Shown in pieces: positions 1 through 9,018 of a stretch of DNA of 64,000 nt. Within the stretch, counting starts at the first letter, position 1. Every line of letters begins with the position of its first letter. Source of the DNA: Arthrobacter sp. PGP41 (GTDB taxonomy: Bacteria > Actinomycetota > Actinomycetes > Actinomycetales > Micrococcaceae); the NCBI RefSeq assembly GCF_002953935.1, contig NZ_CP026514.1:2976001-3040000 (forward strand), in the 5' to 3' direction. Made by a program: the position numbers and the translations under genes. The notes beneath the pieces were generated by a model. That model was not told the DNA's origin. It was given only the letters and a program-made list of their open reading frames with translations, and searched no databases.

Positions 1-51
1 CCTAAAATAGGGCCCTTGTGGCGCGAGTCACACCATTGTTACGGTGCTGTT

Positions 52-1203
52 CTACTGCCGCGCCGGTGCCAGCCGGGACACTGCGGCATCGATGCGCTCA
101 TCCGAACCCGTCAAGGCCACGCGGATGTAGCCGTTGCCCGCCTCGCCGTAGAAAACCCCGGGGCCCACAACGATGCCGCGCTCTGCCAGCCGCCCCACTG
201 TGTCCCACGTGCTCTCCCCCGCGGTGGACCAAAGGTACAGTCCGGCGTCGGAATCCTTGATCTCCAGGCCGAAGTCCAGCAGGGCCGGGACCAGCCGTTC
301 GCGGCGCCCGCGGTACAGGTCCTTCTGCGCCTCTACGTGGGCGTCGTCGCCGAGCGCCACCCGCATGGCCTCCTGGACCGGGTAGGGGACAATCATGCCT
401 GCGTGCTTGCGGCTGTTGACCAGGTTGGGCATCAAGTCAGGATCTCCGGCCACAAATGCCGCGCGGTAGCCTGCCACGTTGGACTGCTTGCTGAGGGAGT
501 AGACGGCGAGGAGCCCCCGATGGGAGCCTCCTGCTACCCGGGGGTCCAGGATACTGGGAACGGCCTGGCCGCCGCGCTGGACGTCCCAATCGCCCCAGCC
601 CAGCTCTGCGTAGCACTCGTCCGAAGCCACCACGGCGCCCAGCCCACGGGCCTGGTCCACGAGCGTTTTCAGGGATTCCACGCCCCGGACACTGCCTGTG
701 GGGTTTCCGGGCGAGTTGACCCAGATGAGCCTTACCCGCGCCCGCGTGGCGTCGTCGAGTTCGTCCAGGTTGTCCGTCGCCACGGACGCGGCACCGGCGA
801 GGGTGGCCCCGATGTCATAGGTGGGGTAGGCCACCTTGGGGCGCACGACGACGTCTCCGGGCTTAAGCCCCAACAGGAGCGGCAGCCATGCCACCAGTTC
901 CTTGGAGCCCACGGTGGGCATGATGTTGCGGGGATCGAGGCCGGCAACCCCGCGGCGCCGCTCAAACCACCCCGCAATCGCTTCGCGGAGGGCCGGGGTG
1001 CCATGGACGGTGGGGTATCCCGGGGCGTCGGCGGCCGCCTTCAGCGCATCCTGGATCAGGGCGGGGGTGGGGTCAACGGGGGTGCCGATGGACAGATTGA
1101 CGGCCCCGTCCGGGTGCTGCGCGGCCTTGGCGGCATACGGCGCCATGGCCTCCCACGGGTAATCAGGCAGGTCCAGGCCAAAGGTTCTTTCTGCTGCGGT
1201 CAC
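52..1203 (-). CDS. dapC: Succinyldiaminopimelate aminotransferase (DapC-type)
   Basis: A 383-aa class I/II PLP-dependent aminotransferase. The DapC type converts N-succinyl-2-amino-6-ketopimelate to N-succinyl-LL-diaminopimelate, using glutamate, in the cytoplasmic lysine/peptidoglycan pathway. Fold-type I marks are the PGNPTG motif (about 165-170), Asp195 in SDECY for the pyridine nitrogen, and Lys239 in SLSKQSNVAGYR as the Schiff-base lysine. The GTG start lies 14 bases after the fdxA stop with a GGGA-rich ribosome site, so the two are probably co-transcribed. The fdxA-dapC pairing is conserved in Actinobacteria and is the main reason to prefer DapC over another aminotransferase. Confidence 0.88.
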   Translation of the reverse strand: MTAAERTFGLDLPDYPWEAMAPYAAKAAQHPDGAVNLSIGTPVDPTPALIQDALKAAADAPGYPTVHGTPALREAIAGWFERRRGVAGLDPRNIMPTVGSKELVAWLPLLLGLKPGDVVVRPKVAYPTYDIGATLAGAASVATDNLDELDDATRARVRLIWVNSPGNPTGSVRGVESLKTLVDQARGLGAVVASDECYAELGWGDWDVQRGGQAVPSILDPRVAGGSHRGLLAVYSLSKQSNVAGYRAAFVAGDPDLMPNLVNSRKHAGMIVPYPVQEAMRVALGDDAHVEAQKDLYRGRRERLVPALLDFGLEIKDSDAGLYLWSTAGESTWDTVGRLAERGIVVGPGVFYGEAGNGYIRVALTGSDERIDAAVSRLAPARQ

Positions 1204-1217
1204 GGTCCCTGCCCGGG

Positions 1218-1544
1218 TCAGTGGTCTTGGTTCTGCGGCGGCAGCGCGGCGATCATCGGGTGGTCCTTGCCCGTGTTGCCGATCTTCGCGGCGCCTCCAG
1301 GGGAACCGAGGTCATCAAAGAACTCCACGTTGGCCTTGTAGTAGTCCGCCCATTCCTCCGGGGTGTCATCCTCGTAGTAAATGGCTTCAACCGGGCACAC
1401 CGGTTCACAGGCACCGCAGTCCACGCACTCGTCCGGATGGATGTACAGCGAACGCTCGCCTTCGTAGATGCAGTCGACGGGGCACTCCTCAATACATGCC
1501 TTGTCCTTGACATCTACACACGGCTGCGCGATTACGTACGTCAC
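1218..1544 (-). CDS. fdxA: 7Fe ferredoxin
   Basis: A 108-aa seven-iron ferredoxin, a soluble low-potential electron carrier. With the GTG start at 1544 the cysteines fall at 9, 17, 21, 25, 40, 43, 46 and 50. Compared with Azotobacter FdI, Cys9/17/50 would bind the 3Fe-4S cluster and Cys21/40/43/46 the 4Fe-4S cluster, with Cys25 free. A frame open upstream to 1619 is rejected because the family begins TYVIAQPC and a GAGAGG-type site precedes the GTG. A -10-like TAGGCT lies some 80 bases upstream. It is the first gene of an apparent fdxA-dapC operon. Confidence 0.93.
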   Translation of the reverse strand: MTYVIAQPCVDVKDKACIEECPVDCIYEGERSLYIHPDECVDCGACEPVCPVEAIYYEDDTPEEWADYYKANVEFFDDLGSPGGAAKIGNTGKDHPMIAALPPQNQDH

Positions 1545-1668
1545 GTCCCTGGCCTCTCCACGTTGGTTCCGGCGACCGCCGGTTCTTGCATCCGGCAACT
1601 GCGGCCGGACTCTTGACATCTGAGCCTATTATCTCCCAGCCCGTTCCCGCGAACCTAGCCGGGGCACC

Positions 1669-1674
1669 TAGTAT
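1669..1674 (+). promoter_or_regulatory. Leaderless -10 element (TAGTAT) for the 1681 gene
   Basis: TAGTAT is followed by six bases and then the GTG start, with no Shine-Dalgarno site. This spacing places the transcription start on the start codon. Confidence 0.55.
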
Positions 1675-1680
1675 GAACTG

Positions 1681-1920
1681 GTGAGTCAGCCTATACCCAC
1701 TCCTTCCGGGTTCCTCTCATCCGCAACGCCTGGAACGAGGGTTGTGGTGCGCTACCGCATAGAGGACGGGCTCACGGATGCCCTCGGGCACCTCCTGGCC
1801 TGCGACGCCGGTGCGTGCACCATCCGCACGCGGCAGGCCGACGTCGTCATTCCCCTGGACCGTGTGGTGGCTGCCAAGGAAGTGCCGCCGGCACCGGAGC
1901 GCCGCCGGCCGCGCGCCTAG
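1681..1920 (+). CDS. Small orphan beta-rich domain protein (like the N-terminus of Rv0428c-type GNATs)
   Basis: A 79-aa cytoplasmic protein with no signal or membrane segment. The core pattern (GTRVVVRYRIEDG, LTDALGHLLA, then VVIPLDRVVAAKEVPP) resembles the SH3-like N-terminal domain that precedes the acetyltransferase domain in Rv0428c-type actinobacterial GNAT proteins. Here it stops in an Arg/Pro-rich tail and I found no GNAT motif in any frame to 2207. It is divergent from fdxA and has a leaderless promoter, which supports it being expressed. Function is unknown; the family resemblance is from memory. Confidence 0.6.
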   Translation: MSQPIPTPSGFLSSATPGTRVVVRYRIEDGLTDALGHLLACDAGACTIRTRQADVVIPLDRVVAAKEVPPAPERRRPRA

Positions 1921-2159
1921 GCGGCCCACGCTGCGCAGGGACTGCCTCTGCAGCGCGCCATCGTCTCGATGCTGGGCGGATGGATACATGCCCCGCGCCA
2001 CCCTGCGCACCGTGCCGTCAAGCACGCCCGCATCAATGGTCCGGCGGGAGACGCCCGCCTGCCGCAGGACGCGGGCGCCCGCTACTCCGAGGGCAATTCA
2101 TTGCGCGGGGACTGCGCCCGCGCACCAAACCCGGGCCTTACTGCTCAGGGCGGAACGCA

Positions 2160-2190
2160 GAATGCCACCGGCACAGGGCCGGTGGCATTC
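2160..2190 (-). terminator. Hairpin terminator downstream of typA
   Basis: A perfect 13-bp stem (2160-2172 with 2178-2190, GAATGCCACCGGC arm) has a 5-base loop and lies 17 bases past the typA stop. No clear U tract is seen, as is common in high-GC actinobacteria. Confidence 0.7.
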
Positions 2191-2207
2191 TGGGGAACGC
2201 GGGGTTG

Positions 2208-4136
2208 CTAGACCTTGGCGCGGGCGCGGTTGGCCTTGGCACGCTCGTTGGTGTCCAGGATGACCTTGCGGATGCGGATTGCTTCCGGGGTAACCTCCAC
2301 GCACTCGTCCTCGCGGGCGAACTCAAGGGACTCTTCGAGGGTCAGGTCGCGCGGCGGCGTCAGGTTCTCGAAGGTGTCGGAGGAGGCTGCACGCATGTTG
2401 GTGAGCTTCTTTTCCTTGGTGATGTTGACGTCCATATCGTCGGCGCGGGAGTTCTCGCCCACGATCATGCCCTCGTAGACCTCGGACGTGGGCTTCACGA
2501 AGAAGGAGCCGCGTTCCTGCAGGTTGATCATGGCGAACGGGGTCACAACGCCGGCGCGGTCAGCGATCATCGAGCCGTTGGTGCGGTACTCGATGGGGCC
2601 GGCCCACGGCTCGTAGCCCTCGGAAATTGAGGCTGCGATGCCTGCGCCGCGGGTGTCCGTGAGGAACTTGGTACGGAAACCGATCAAGCCGCGGGCCGGG
2701 ACGATGAACTCCATCCGGCACCAGCCGGTGCCGTGGTTGGCCATGTTGGTCATGCGGCCCTTGCGGGCTGCCATCAGCTGCGTGACGGCGCCGAGGTACT
2801 CTTCCGGCACGTCGATGGTCATGTGCTCCATCGGCTCGTGGACCTTGCCGTCGATGGTCTTTGTGACAACCTGCGGCTTGCCCACGGTCAGCTCGAAGCC
2901 TTCGCGGCGCATCTGCTCAACCAGGATGGCCAGCGCGAGCTCGCCACGGCCCTGGACTTCCCAGGCGTCGGGACGCTCGGTGGGCAGAACCTTGATGGAG
3001 ACGTTACCGATCAGTTCCTTGTCCAGGCGATCCTTCACCTGGCGGGCCGTGACCTTGGCACCCTTGACCTTGCCGGCCAGCGGCGAGGTGTTGATACCGA
3101 TGGTCATGGAGATCGCGGGATCGTCCACGGTGATCAGCGGCAGCGGCTGCGGGTTCTCGGCATCGGTCAGGGTCTCACCGATGGTGATTTCCTCGATGCC
3201 GGCGACGGCGACAATCTCGCCCGGCCCGGCGGATTCTGCCGGAACGCGGTCCAGCGCCTTGGTGGCCAGGAGCTCGGTGATTTTGACGTTCTTGAGTTCA
3301 CCGTTGGCGCGGGCCCAGGCAACTGTCTGGCCCTTGCGCAGGGTGCCGTTGTAGATGCGCAGCAGCGCCAGGCGGCCCAGGAACGGGGAAGCGTCCAGGT
3401 TCGTGACGTGCGCCTGCAGGACACCTTCGGGGTTGTAGGTGGGAGCCGGGATGTGCTCGATGATGGTCTTGAACAGCGGCTCAAGGTCCTCGTTGTCCGG
3501 GGCGGCACCATTGGCGGGCTGCTCCAGCGACGCGCGGCCAACCTTGGCGGCGGCGTAGACAACCGGAACCTCAAGGACCTTGTCCAGGTCCAGGTCCGGC
3601 ACCTCATCGGCAAGGTCGGAGGCCAGGCCCAGGAGCAGGTCCATGGACTCGTGGACCACTTCGTCGATGCGGGCGTCGGGACGGTCGGTCTTGTTGACCA
3701 ACAGGATCACGGGAAGGTGCGCAGCCAGGGCCTTGCGCAGCACGAAGCGGGTCTGGGGCAGCGGGCCTTCAGAGGCATCAACGAGGAGGACAACGCCGTC
3801 AACCATGGACAGGCCGCGTTCCACCTCGCCACCGAAGTCGGCGTGGCCGGGGGTGTCAATGACGTTGATCGTGATGGTCTGGCCGTTGGAGGACGGACCG
3901 TTGTAGGCCACCGTGGTGTTCTTGGCCAGGATGGTGATGCCCTTTTCGCGCTCCAGGTCACCGGAGTCCATCACGCGGTCTTCGAGGTGGTTGTGCTCGG
4001 CAAAGGAGTTGGTCTGCTTGAGCATGGCGTCGACCAGCGTGGTCTTGCCGTGGTCAACGTGGGCCACAATCGCGACGTTGCGGAGGTCACTGCGTGATGC
4101 AGTGGCTACCGCGGTGTTGGTGGTGGTTTCAGACAT
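2208..4136 (-). CDS. typA: Translational GTPase TypA/BipA
   Basis: A 642-aa ribosome-binding GTPase of the EF-G-like family, linked to stress and cold adaptation and 50S assembly. G1 is AHVDHGKT (25-32), G3 DTPGH (94-98) and G4 NKTD (148-151). Domain 2 and the EF-G III/V-like domains follow, then the TypA-specific C-terminus ([15 protein letters not shown] region and a basic end). A short insert at about 78-86 before the G3 strand is seen in actinobacterial members. It is monocistronic, with a hairpin terminator behind and a divergent SGNH lipoprotein gene in front. Confidence 0.97.
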   Translation of the reverse strand: MSETTTNTAVATASRSDLRNVAIVAHVDHGKTTLVDAMLKQTNSFAEHNHLEDRVMDSGDLEREKGITILAKNTTVAYNGPSSNGQTITINVIDTPGHADFGGEVERGLSMVDGVVLLVDASEGPLPQTRFVLRKALAAHLPVILLVNKTDRPDARIDEVVHESMDLLLGLASDLADEVPDLDLDKVLEVPVVYAAAKVGRASLEQPANGAAPDNEDLEPLFKTIIEHIPAPTYNPEGVLQAHVTNLDASPFLGRLALLRIYNGTLRKGQTVAWARANGELKNVKITELLATKALDRVPAESAGPGEIVAVAGIEEITIGETLTDAENPQPLPLITVDDPAISMTIGINTSPLAGKVKGAKVTARQVKDRLDKELIGNVSIKVLPTERPDAWEVQGRGELALAILVEQMRREGFELTVGKPQVVTKTIDGKVHEPMEHMTIDVPEEYLGAVTQLMAARKGRMTNMANHGTGWCRMEFIVPARGLIGFRTKFLTDTRGAGIAASISEGYEPWAGPIEYRTNGSMIADRAGVVTPFAMINLQERGSFFVKPTSEVYEGMIVGENSRADDMDVNITKEKKLTNMRAASSDTFENLTPPRDLTLEESLEFAREDECVEVTPEAIRIRKVILDTNERAKANRARAKV

Positions 4137-4235
4137 GCGTAATGGCTCGATTCAGTGGGTCAGCTTTGAGGCATCGCGACATTTCCAACTGGAACGCACG
4201 ACGGATCCGGCCCTTAGCACAGGGCACCTTCCCCA

Positions 4236-4241
4236 AGTCTA
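4236..4241 (-). promoter_or_regulatory. Candidate -10 element (TAGACT) for typA
   Basis: TAGACT on the minus strand sits about 100 bases before the typA start beside an AT-rich patch (4250-4275) unusual for this sequence. No clear -35 is visible. The remaining gap to 4404 shows nothing else. Confidence 0.35.
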
Positions 4242-4404
4242 GCCGCACAGGCATTTATTGGCCTAAATTTTTCATCTGTCCGCGGATCCGGCGGCCCGCC
4301 AACCGCCCCGCCGCGGCGCATGTTTGTGGGCAAGATCACTGGCGGATCCTGCGGCGATGCCACATGATTGCTCTGACATACCGCGCGAGCCTGAAAGACA
4401 CCAG

Positions 4405-5247
4405 ATGCGAAATGCCTTGGCCGCCGTGGCCTGGAACCGCCGCCGTACCGCGGCCGGAGCCGTTGCGGTTATCGCCGTGACCGGCGCCATTTTCCTCTCC
4501 GGCTGCGCCCTGCCCGCCCCGTCCGTCGAGGGCCCAGCGTTCGTGTCCGCGGGGGCTGCCGCTTCCGGCGTCCTCAACCCTGGCAACGGCCGGCTTGAGG
4601 CGGTGGTCCCGGAGATCGGCAGGACCGTCCTCCTGATCGGCGATTCACAATCCGAGCCGGCCGACGGCTGGCCGCGCCTGGGCCTGGCCGCTGCGGGATA
4701 CCGGGTGTACTTCTGCGGCAGGGGCGGCACCGGCTTTGTCACGTCGAAAGGTGCCACCGGCAACTACATCGATGCGCTCCTGCGCGGTGACTGGCTGCTC
4801 CCGGCCGGCACGCCCGCGTTGATCGTGGTGCAGGGCGGCGGCAATGATGCCACCAGCGGGGCCAGTGACAGCGCCATCGTTGCCAATGCTGAGCGCCTGA
4901 TCGGGGAGCTCCAAAGGCGGTACCCGGGCACGCGCCTGGCGATGATCGGAACACTGGCCCGCGGCGAAGGCCATGGCGGAGGCCGGCGAAGCGAAGTCGA
5001 CGCCCTGCTCGGCTCCGTGGCGGCGGCCCACGGCCTGCCCTTTGTATCCGTGGGTGACTGGCTAACCAAATACGGCCTTGTTAAGGACCTCGCGGATTCC
5101 GTGCATATGAACCCGGGGGGCCGCCGGGCGCTGGGCACGCTCCTTGAGGGCCACCTCCGCGAGCTGGGCTTGGAGCGAAAGCCGACGGCTGACGCTCACC
5201 CGCTGCTGGATGCGCGCACCGGAGACGCGGGTCTGGGCCAGGACTGA
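4405..5247 (+). CDS. SGNH/GDSL-type hydrolase, lipoprotein
   Basis: A 280-aa predicted lipoprotein with a serine esterase/lipase fold. After a basic N-terminus and a hydrophobic stretch (about 16-31), the lipobox LSGC puts the lipidated Cys at 34. SGNH blocks are GDSQS (79-83, nucleophile Ser81), a Gly-rich oxyanion block, GGGNDA (about 145-150) and DSVH, giving Asp231 and His234 at the end of the domain. The start at 4405 is chosen because upstream in-frame residues would bury the signal peptide. Substrate is unknown; it could act on cell-wall acyl groups or lipids outside the membrane. Confidence 0.78.
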   Translation: MRNALAAVAWNRRRTAAGAVAVIAVTGAIFLSGCALPAPSVEGPAFVSAGAAASGVLNPGNGRLEAVVPEIGRTVLLIGDSQSEPADGWPRLGLAAAGYRVYFCGRGGTGFVTSKGATGNYIDALLRGDWLLPAGTPALIVVQGGGNDATSGASDSAIVANAERLIGELQRRYPGTRLAMIGTLARGEGHGGGRRSEVDALLGSVAAAHGLPFVSVGDWLTKYGLVKDLADSVHMNPGGRRALGTLLEGHLRELGLERKPTADAHPLLDARTGDAGLGQD

Positions 5248-5254
5248 AAACAGC

Positions 5255-5295
5255 AACGGCCGGCGCCGGAGTCTGATACCCCGGCGCCGGCCGTT
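5255..5295. terminator. Bidirectional hairpin terminator
   Basis: A perfect 15-bp stem (5255-5269 with 5281-5295, AACGGCCGGCGCCGG arm) with an 11-base loop sits between the convergent SGNH and ABC ATPase genes. It carries AA on one side and TT on the other. Confidence 0.75.
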
Positions 5296-5314
5296 CCGCG
5301 TTGCTGCCGCCTGG

Positions 5315-7036
5315 CTACGCCACTTCCGGCGGCAGCATCAGCTTGGCGCCGGGAATGGCATTGAGCAGGGCCTTGGTGTAGTCCTGCTGCGGCGATTCGA
5401 AGACGTCGTCCGTGGATCCGGTCTCAACCAGGCGCCCCTTTTCCATAACGCAGACGTGGTCCGCGATCTGGCGCACCACCGCAAGGTCGTGCGTGATGAA
5501 GAGGTACGTCAGGCCGAGGTTCGACTGCAGGTCCGCCAGGAGGTTCAGCACCTGCGCCTGGACCAGGACGTCCAGGGCGGACACCGCTTCATCACAGATG
5601 ATCACTTCGGGATCCAGCGCCAGCGCACGGGCAATGGCCACGCGCTGCCGCTGCCCGCCTGAGAGCTCGTTCGGGTACCGCTGCATGGCGGACTGCGGAA
5701 GGGCCACCTGGTCCAGCAGTTCCCGGACCTTTTTCTCGCGGGTCGCGTTGTCGCCGATCTTGTGGACCCGCAACGGCTCTTCAATGGTGCGGAAGATGTT
5801 GTACATCGGGTCAAGGGAACCGTATGGGTCCTGGAAAATGGGCTGGACCCGGCGGCGGAACCTGAAGAGTTCCGCAGGCTTCAGGGCAGACGTGTCCAAG
5901 CCATCAAACAGGATCCTGCCCTCGGTCGGCTTCTCCAGCTGGAGCACCATCTTGGCCACGGTGGACTTGCCGGAACCCGACTCCCCCACGATCGCCGTCG
6001 TGGTTCCCCGCTTGACGTCGAAACTTACGCCGTCAACGGCGGCAAAGTCTGAAGCTTTCCCGAAACCCTGCCGGAGCCTGTAGACCTTGCGCAGGTCCTG
6101 GATCTGCAGGACGTTGTCCGCCGCTGCTGCTTCCGCAGCCGGGGCCAGGAGGTCCGCCGTTTCCACGCCCTGTTCCTTGGCGGCCTGGATACGCCGGCTG
6201 GCCAGCGAAGGAGCGGACTCGACGAGCCTCTTCGTGTAAGGGTGCTGCGGGTTGCGCAGCAGTTCCAGCGAAGGCCCCGCTTCCACAACCTGCCCCTGGT
6301 ACATCACCACCACCTTGTCCGCCCGTTCTGCAGCCAGGCCCAGGTCGTGGGTAATGAGCAGCACCGAGGTGCCCAGTTCCGTGGTCATGGTGTCCAGGTG
6401 GTCGAGGATCTGCCGCTGCACGGTCACATCCAGGGCGGACGTCGGCTCATCGGCAATGAGCAGCCGCGGCTGGCAGGACAGTCCAATGGCAATAAGCGCG
6501 CGCTGCCGCATGCCGCCGGAGAACTCGTGCGGATACTGGTTGGCACGCCTGCGCGCATCCGGAAGCCCGGCTTGGGACAGTACCTTGGCAATGTCCTCCG
6601 GCCCGCTCGGCCTGCCGTTGGCGCGCAGGGTCTCCTTGACCTGGTATCCGATTTTCCAAACAGGGTTGAGGTTGGACATGGGGTCCTGCGGCACCATGCC
6701 GATGGTATTGCCGCGCAGTTCGATCATCCGCTGCTCTGTGGCGTGGGCGATGTCCTCGCCGTCGAGCAGGATCTGGCCGCCGGACACCCGGCCATTGTTG
6801 GGCAGCAACCCAATGGCTGCCAGCGCCGTCGTGGATTTGCCGGAACCCGACTCCCCAACGATGGCCACCGTCTCACCGGGCATGATAGTCAGGTGCGCAT
6901 TGCGGACTGCCTGGACGTCCCCGCCGCTGGTCTTGAACGTTATGGCGAGGTCGCGGATTTCCAGCAGCGGCCTCACTCCGGTGGTGCCGGCCTCATCGAT
7001 GCGGATTTTTGGAGTGGTCATCTCGTTATCTCTCAT
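5315..7036 (-). CDS. Oligo/dipeptide ABC transporter, fused double ATP-binding protein (DppD-DppF)
   Basis: A 573-aa cytoplasmic ATPase with two complete nucleotide-binding domains, equal to DppD/OppD and DppF/OppF in one chain. Domain 1 (about 20-270) has GESGSGKST, FSGGMRQR and ADEPTSALD. Domain 2 (about 305-560) has GESGSGKST, LSGGQRQR and CDEAVSALD. After each is the peptide-importer C-terminal extension (HPYTK in the first). The start overlaps the dppC-like stop as ATGA, so translation is probably coupled; a second ATG is available at 7021. It is the last gene of the import operon and powers the two permeases upstream. Confidence 0.9.
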   Translation of the reverse strand: MRDNEMTTPKIRIDEAGTTGVRPLLEIRDLAITFKTSGGDVQAVRNAHLTIMPGETVAIVGESGSGKSTTALAAIGLLPNNGRVSGGQILLDGEDIAHATEQRMIELRGNTIGMVPQDPMSNLNPVWKIGYQVKETLRANGRPSGPEDIAKVLSQAGLPDARRRANQYPHEFSGGMRQRALIAIGLSCQPRLLIADEPTSALDVTVQRQILDHLDTMTTELGTSVLLITHDLGLAAERADKVVVMYQGQVVEAGPSLELLRNPQHPYTKRLVESAPSLASRRIQAAKEQGVETADLLAPAAEAAAADNVLQIQDLRKVYRLRQGFGKASDFAAVDGVSFDVKRGTTTAIVGESGSGKSTVAKMVLQLEKPTEGRILFDGLDTSALKPAELFRFRRRVQPIFQDPYGSLDPMYNIFRTIEEPLRVHKIGDNATREKKVRELLDQVALPQSAMQRYPNELSGGQRQRVAIARALALDPEVIICDEAVSALDVLVQAQVLNLLADLQSNLGLTYLFITHDLAVVRQIADHVCVMEKGRLVETGSTDDVFESPQQDYTKALLNAIPGAKLMLPPEVA

Positions 7037-7977
7037 CGCTGACGGCTCTTGGGGTCGAGGGCGTCACGTACAGCATCGCCCAGCATGATGAAGCTCAGGA
7101 CCGTGATGGACAGGGCCGCGGCCGGATAGAGCATGATTTCGGGCCTGGTTCGAATGGACGCCTGGGCGCCGGCGATGTCATTGCCCCAGGACATGATGCT
7201 CTGCGGCAGGCCTATGCCCAGGAAGGACAGGGTGGCTTCGGCCACGATGAACACGCCGAGTTCCAGTGTGGCAAGGACGATAATCGGGGCGAGTGCATTC
7301 GGCAGTACGTGCCGCACCAGGGCCCCGAACTTGGAGACGCCCAGGGCACGCGCCGCGGTGACGAAGTCAGCGTTGCGTACCTCAATGACGGCGCCGCGGG
7401 TGATGCGTGCCATCTGCGGCCACGCCAGCAGCGAAATCACAAAGACCACCGTCCAGACGCCCTTGTTCTCGCGGAAGAGGGGAAGCTGGGTGATGACCAG
7501 CGCGCCGAGGATCAGTGGCAGGGCGAAGAAGATATCACCCAGGCGTGCGAGCACGGCGTCAATCCAGCCGCCGTAGTAACCGGCCAGGGCACCCACGGTG
7601 ACACCGATGACCAGGACGCACAGCACGGAGAGCAGGCCTACTGACAGCGAGGCCTGGGTCCCGTGGATGACGCGGGAGTACACGTCACAGCCCTGGAAAG
7701 TGAAGCCGAAGGGGTGGCCCAACGTGGGCCCGCCCTCGGAATTGGCCAGCTCGCAGCCCTCATTGGGAGGCACGGAAGTAAAGAGTCCGGGGAACAGCGC
7801 AATCACGGTCAACGCCACGATGAGCAGCGCCGAAATGATGAACAGCGGACGACGGCGGAGCTTGCGCCAGGCGTCGGACCACAGGCTGAGCGGGGCCTGG
7901 TCAGTCTTTACGGCATCCGTTGCCAGCAGAGGAGTTTCATCGATGGGCGCCACAAAGTGGCTGTCATTACTGGTCAT
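7033..7977 (-). CDS. Oligo/dipeptide ABC transporter permease (DppC-like)
   Basis: A 314-aa inner-membrane permease. A cytoplasmic N-terminus is followed by a first membrane segment (about 40-60), a long external loop with two Cys (CELAN, GCDVYSRV) and five further segments. The EAA loop (ARALGVSKFGALVRHVLP) contacts the ATPase, and the DppC end SIMLGDAVRDALDPK is present. The start at 7977 is preferred to one 14 codons upstream because it gives an 11-base overlap with the upstream permease. It pairs with the DppB-like subunit to form the channel. Confidence 0.9.
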   Translation of the reverse strand: MTSNDSHFVAPIDETPLLATDAVKTDQAPLSLWSDAWRKLRRRPLFIISALLIVALTVIALFPGLFTSVPPNEGCELANSEGGPTLGHPFGFTFQGCDVYSRVIHGTQASLSVGLLSVLCVLVIGVTVGALAGYYGGWIDAVLARLGDIFFALPLILGALVITQLPLFRENKGVWTVVFVISLLAWPQMARITRGAVIEVRNADFVTAARALGVSKFGALVRHVLPNALAPIIVLATLELGVFIVAEATLSFLGIGLPQSIMSWGNDIAGAQASIRTRPEIMLYPAAALSITVLSFIMLGDAVRDALDPKSRQR

Positions 7978-8896
7978 AGCGGATCCTCGGGTCAAGCCAG
8001 GCGTAAAGGAGATCGACAAGCAGGTTGGCCACTACGAAGACCAGCACCAGCACGCTGACGATGGAAACGATGGTGGGACCCTCGCTGCGGAGGACCGCCT
8101 GGTAGAGCTTGTTGCCGACGCCGGGCACGTTGAAGATACCCTCCGTCACAATTGCCCCGCCCATCAGGCCGCCGAGGTTGGCTCCAAGGTAGGTCACCAC
8201 GGGAATCAGCGAGTTGCGCAGGATATGGGCCACGACCACCCGGGGCCGCGACAGGCCCTTGGCGGTGGCTGTACGCACGTAGTCGGCGTTCATGTTTTCG
8301 CTGACCGAGGCGCGGGTGAGGCGGAGGACATAGGCGAAGGACACCAGACCCAGGACAACGGCGGGCAGCAGCAGGCTCCCCCAGTCGGCGTTGGCGCCGA
8401 CGGTAGGTTTCGCCCAGCCGAGCTGGACGCCGAAGACGAGCTGGAAGACGAAGCCCAGCACGAATGTGGGCACGGCGATGACCACGAGCGAGGCCACCAG
8501 GACGGTGGAGTCGAACCAGCCGCCGCGGCGCAGGCCTGCGAAAACACCGAATGCCACGCCGAAGATCGCTTGTATGGCCAAGGCCTCGACGGCCAGCATC
8601 GCGGTGACCGGGAAGACGCGGGCCAGGCTGGCCGCAATGGGCTGGCCCGTGAAGTCGTTGCCCAGGTTGAACGTAAAGAGGTTCTTCAGGAACAGTCCGT
8701 ACTGGACCCAGAACGGCTCATCAAGGTGGTACTGGCTGCGGAGGGTGTCGATGACGGCCTGCGGGGGCTGACGGTCCCCGAAAAGCGCAGCGATAGGGTC
8801 ACCCGGGAGGGCGAACACCATGTAATAGACCAAAAGGGTAGTGCCGATGAAGACAGGGATCACTTGCAGGAGTCGGCGCAGAATAAAGCGGACCAC
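7967..8896 (-). CDS. Oligo/dipeptide ABC transporter permease (DppB-like)
   Basis: A 309-aa permease opening with the DppB signature MVRFILRRLLQVIPVF, and with six predicted membrane segments and the EAA loop (RTATAKGLSRPRVVVAHILR, about 205-225). It ends DLLYAWLDPRIRY, typical of the family. It is separated from the binding-protein gene upstream by a strong hairpin, and overlaps the next permease by 11 bases. Confidence 0.9.
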   Translation of the reverse strand: MVRFILRRLLQVIPVFIGTTLLVYYMVFALPGDPIAALFGDRQPPQAVIDTLRSQYHLDEPFWVQYGLFLKNLFTFNLGNDFTGQPIAASLARVFPVTAMLAVEALAIQAIFGVAFGVFAGLRRGGWFDSTVLVASLVVIAVPTFVLGFVFQLVFGVQLGWAKPTVGANADWGSLLLPAVVLGLVSFAYVLRLTRASVSENMNADYVRTATAKGLSRPRVVVAHILRNSLIPVVTYLGANLGGLMGGAIVTEGIFNVPGVGNKLYQAVLRSEGPTIVSIVSVLVLVFVVANLLVDLLYAWLDPRIRYDQ

Positions 8897-8961
8897 CGGA
8901 TCACCAGCCTTCCGGTTGGGAAGAAAACAGGTTCATTGGTGCCTTCCTGCCGTGCAAGCCA

Positions 8962-8991
8962 ATGGGGGCCCGGCGGTAGCCGGGCCCCCAT
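8962..8991 (-). terminator. Intra-operon hairpin between binding protein and permease genes
   Basis: A perfect 13-bp stem (8962-8974 with 8979-8991, ATGGGGGCCCGGC arm) with a GGTA-strand loop lies 27 bases past the binding-protein stop. It probably stops or slows most transcripts, or protects the upstream mRNA, so binding protein exceeds permeases. Confidence 0.7.
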
Positions 8992-9018
8992 GTGCTTACC
9001 GACAAGTTAGTTCTGGGA

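Noticed and set aside
1921..2159. Continuation of the 79-aa domain gene into a GNAT by frameshift
   Set aside because: No acetyltransferase motif is visible in any of the three plus-strand frames before the typA terminator.
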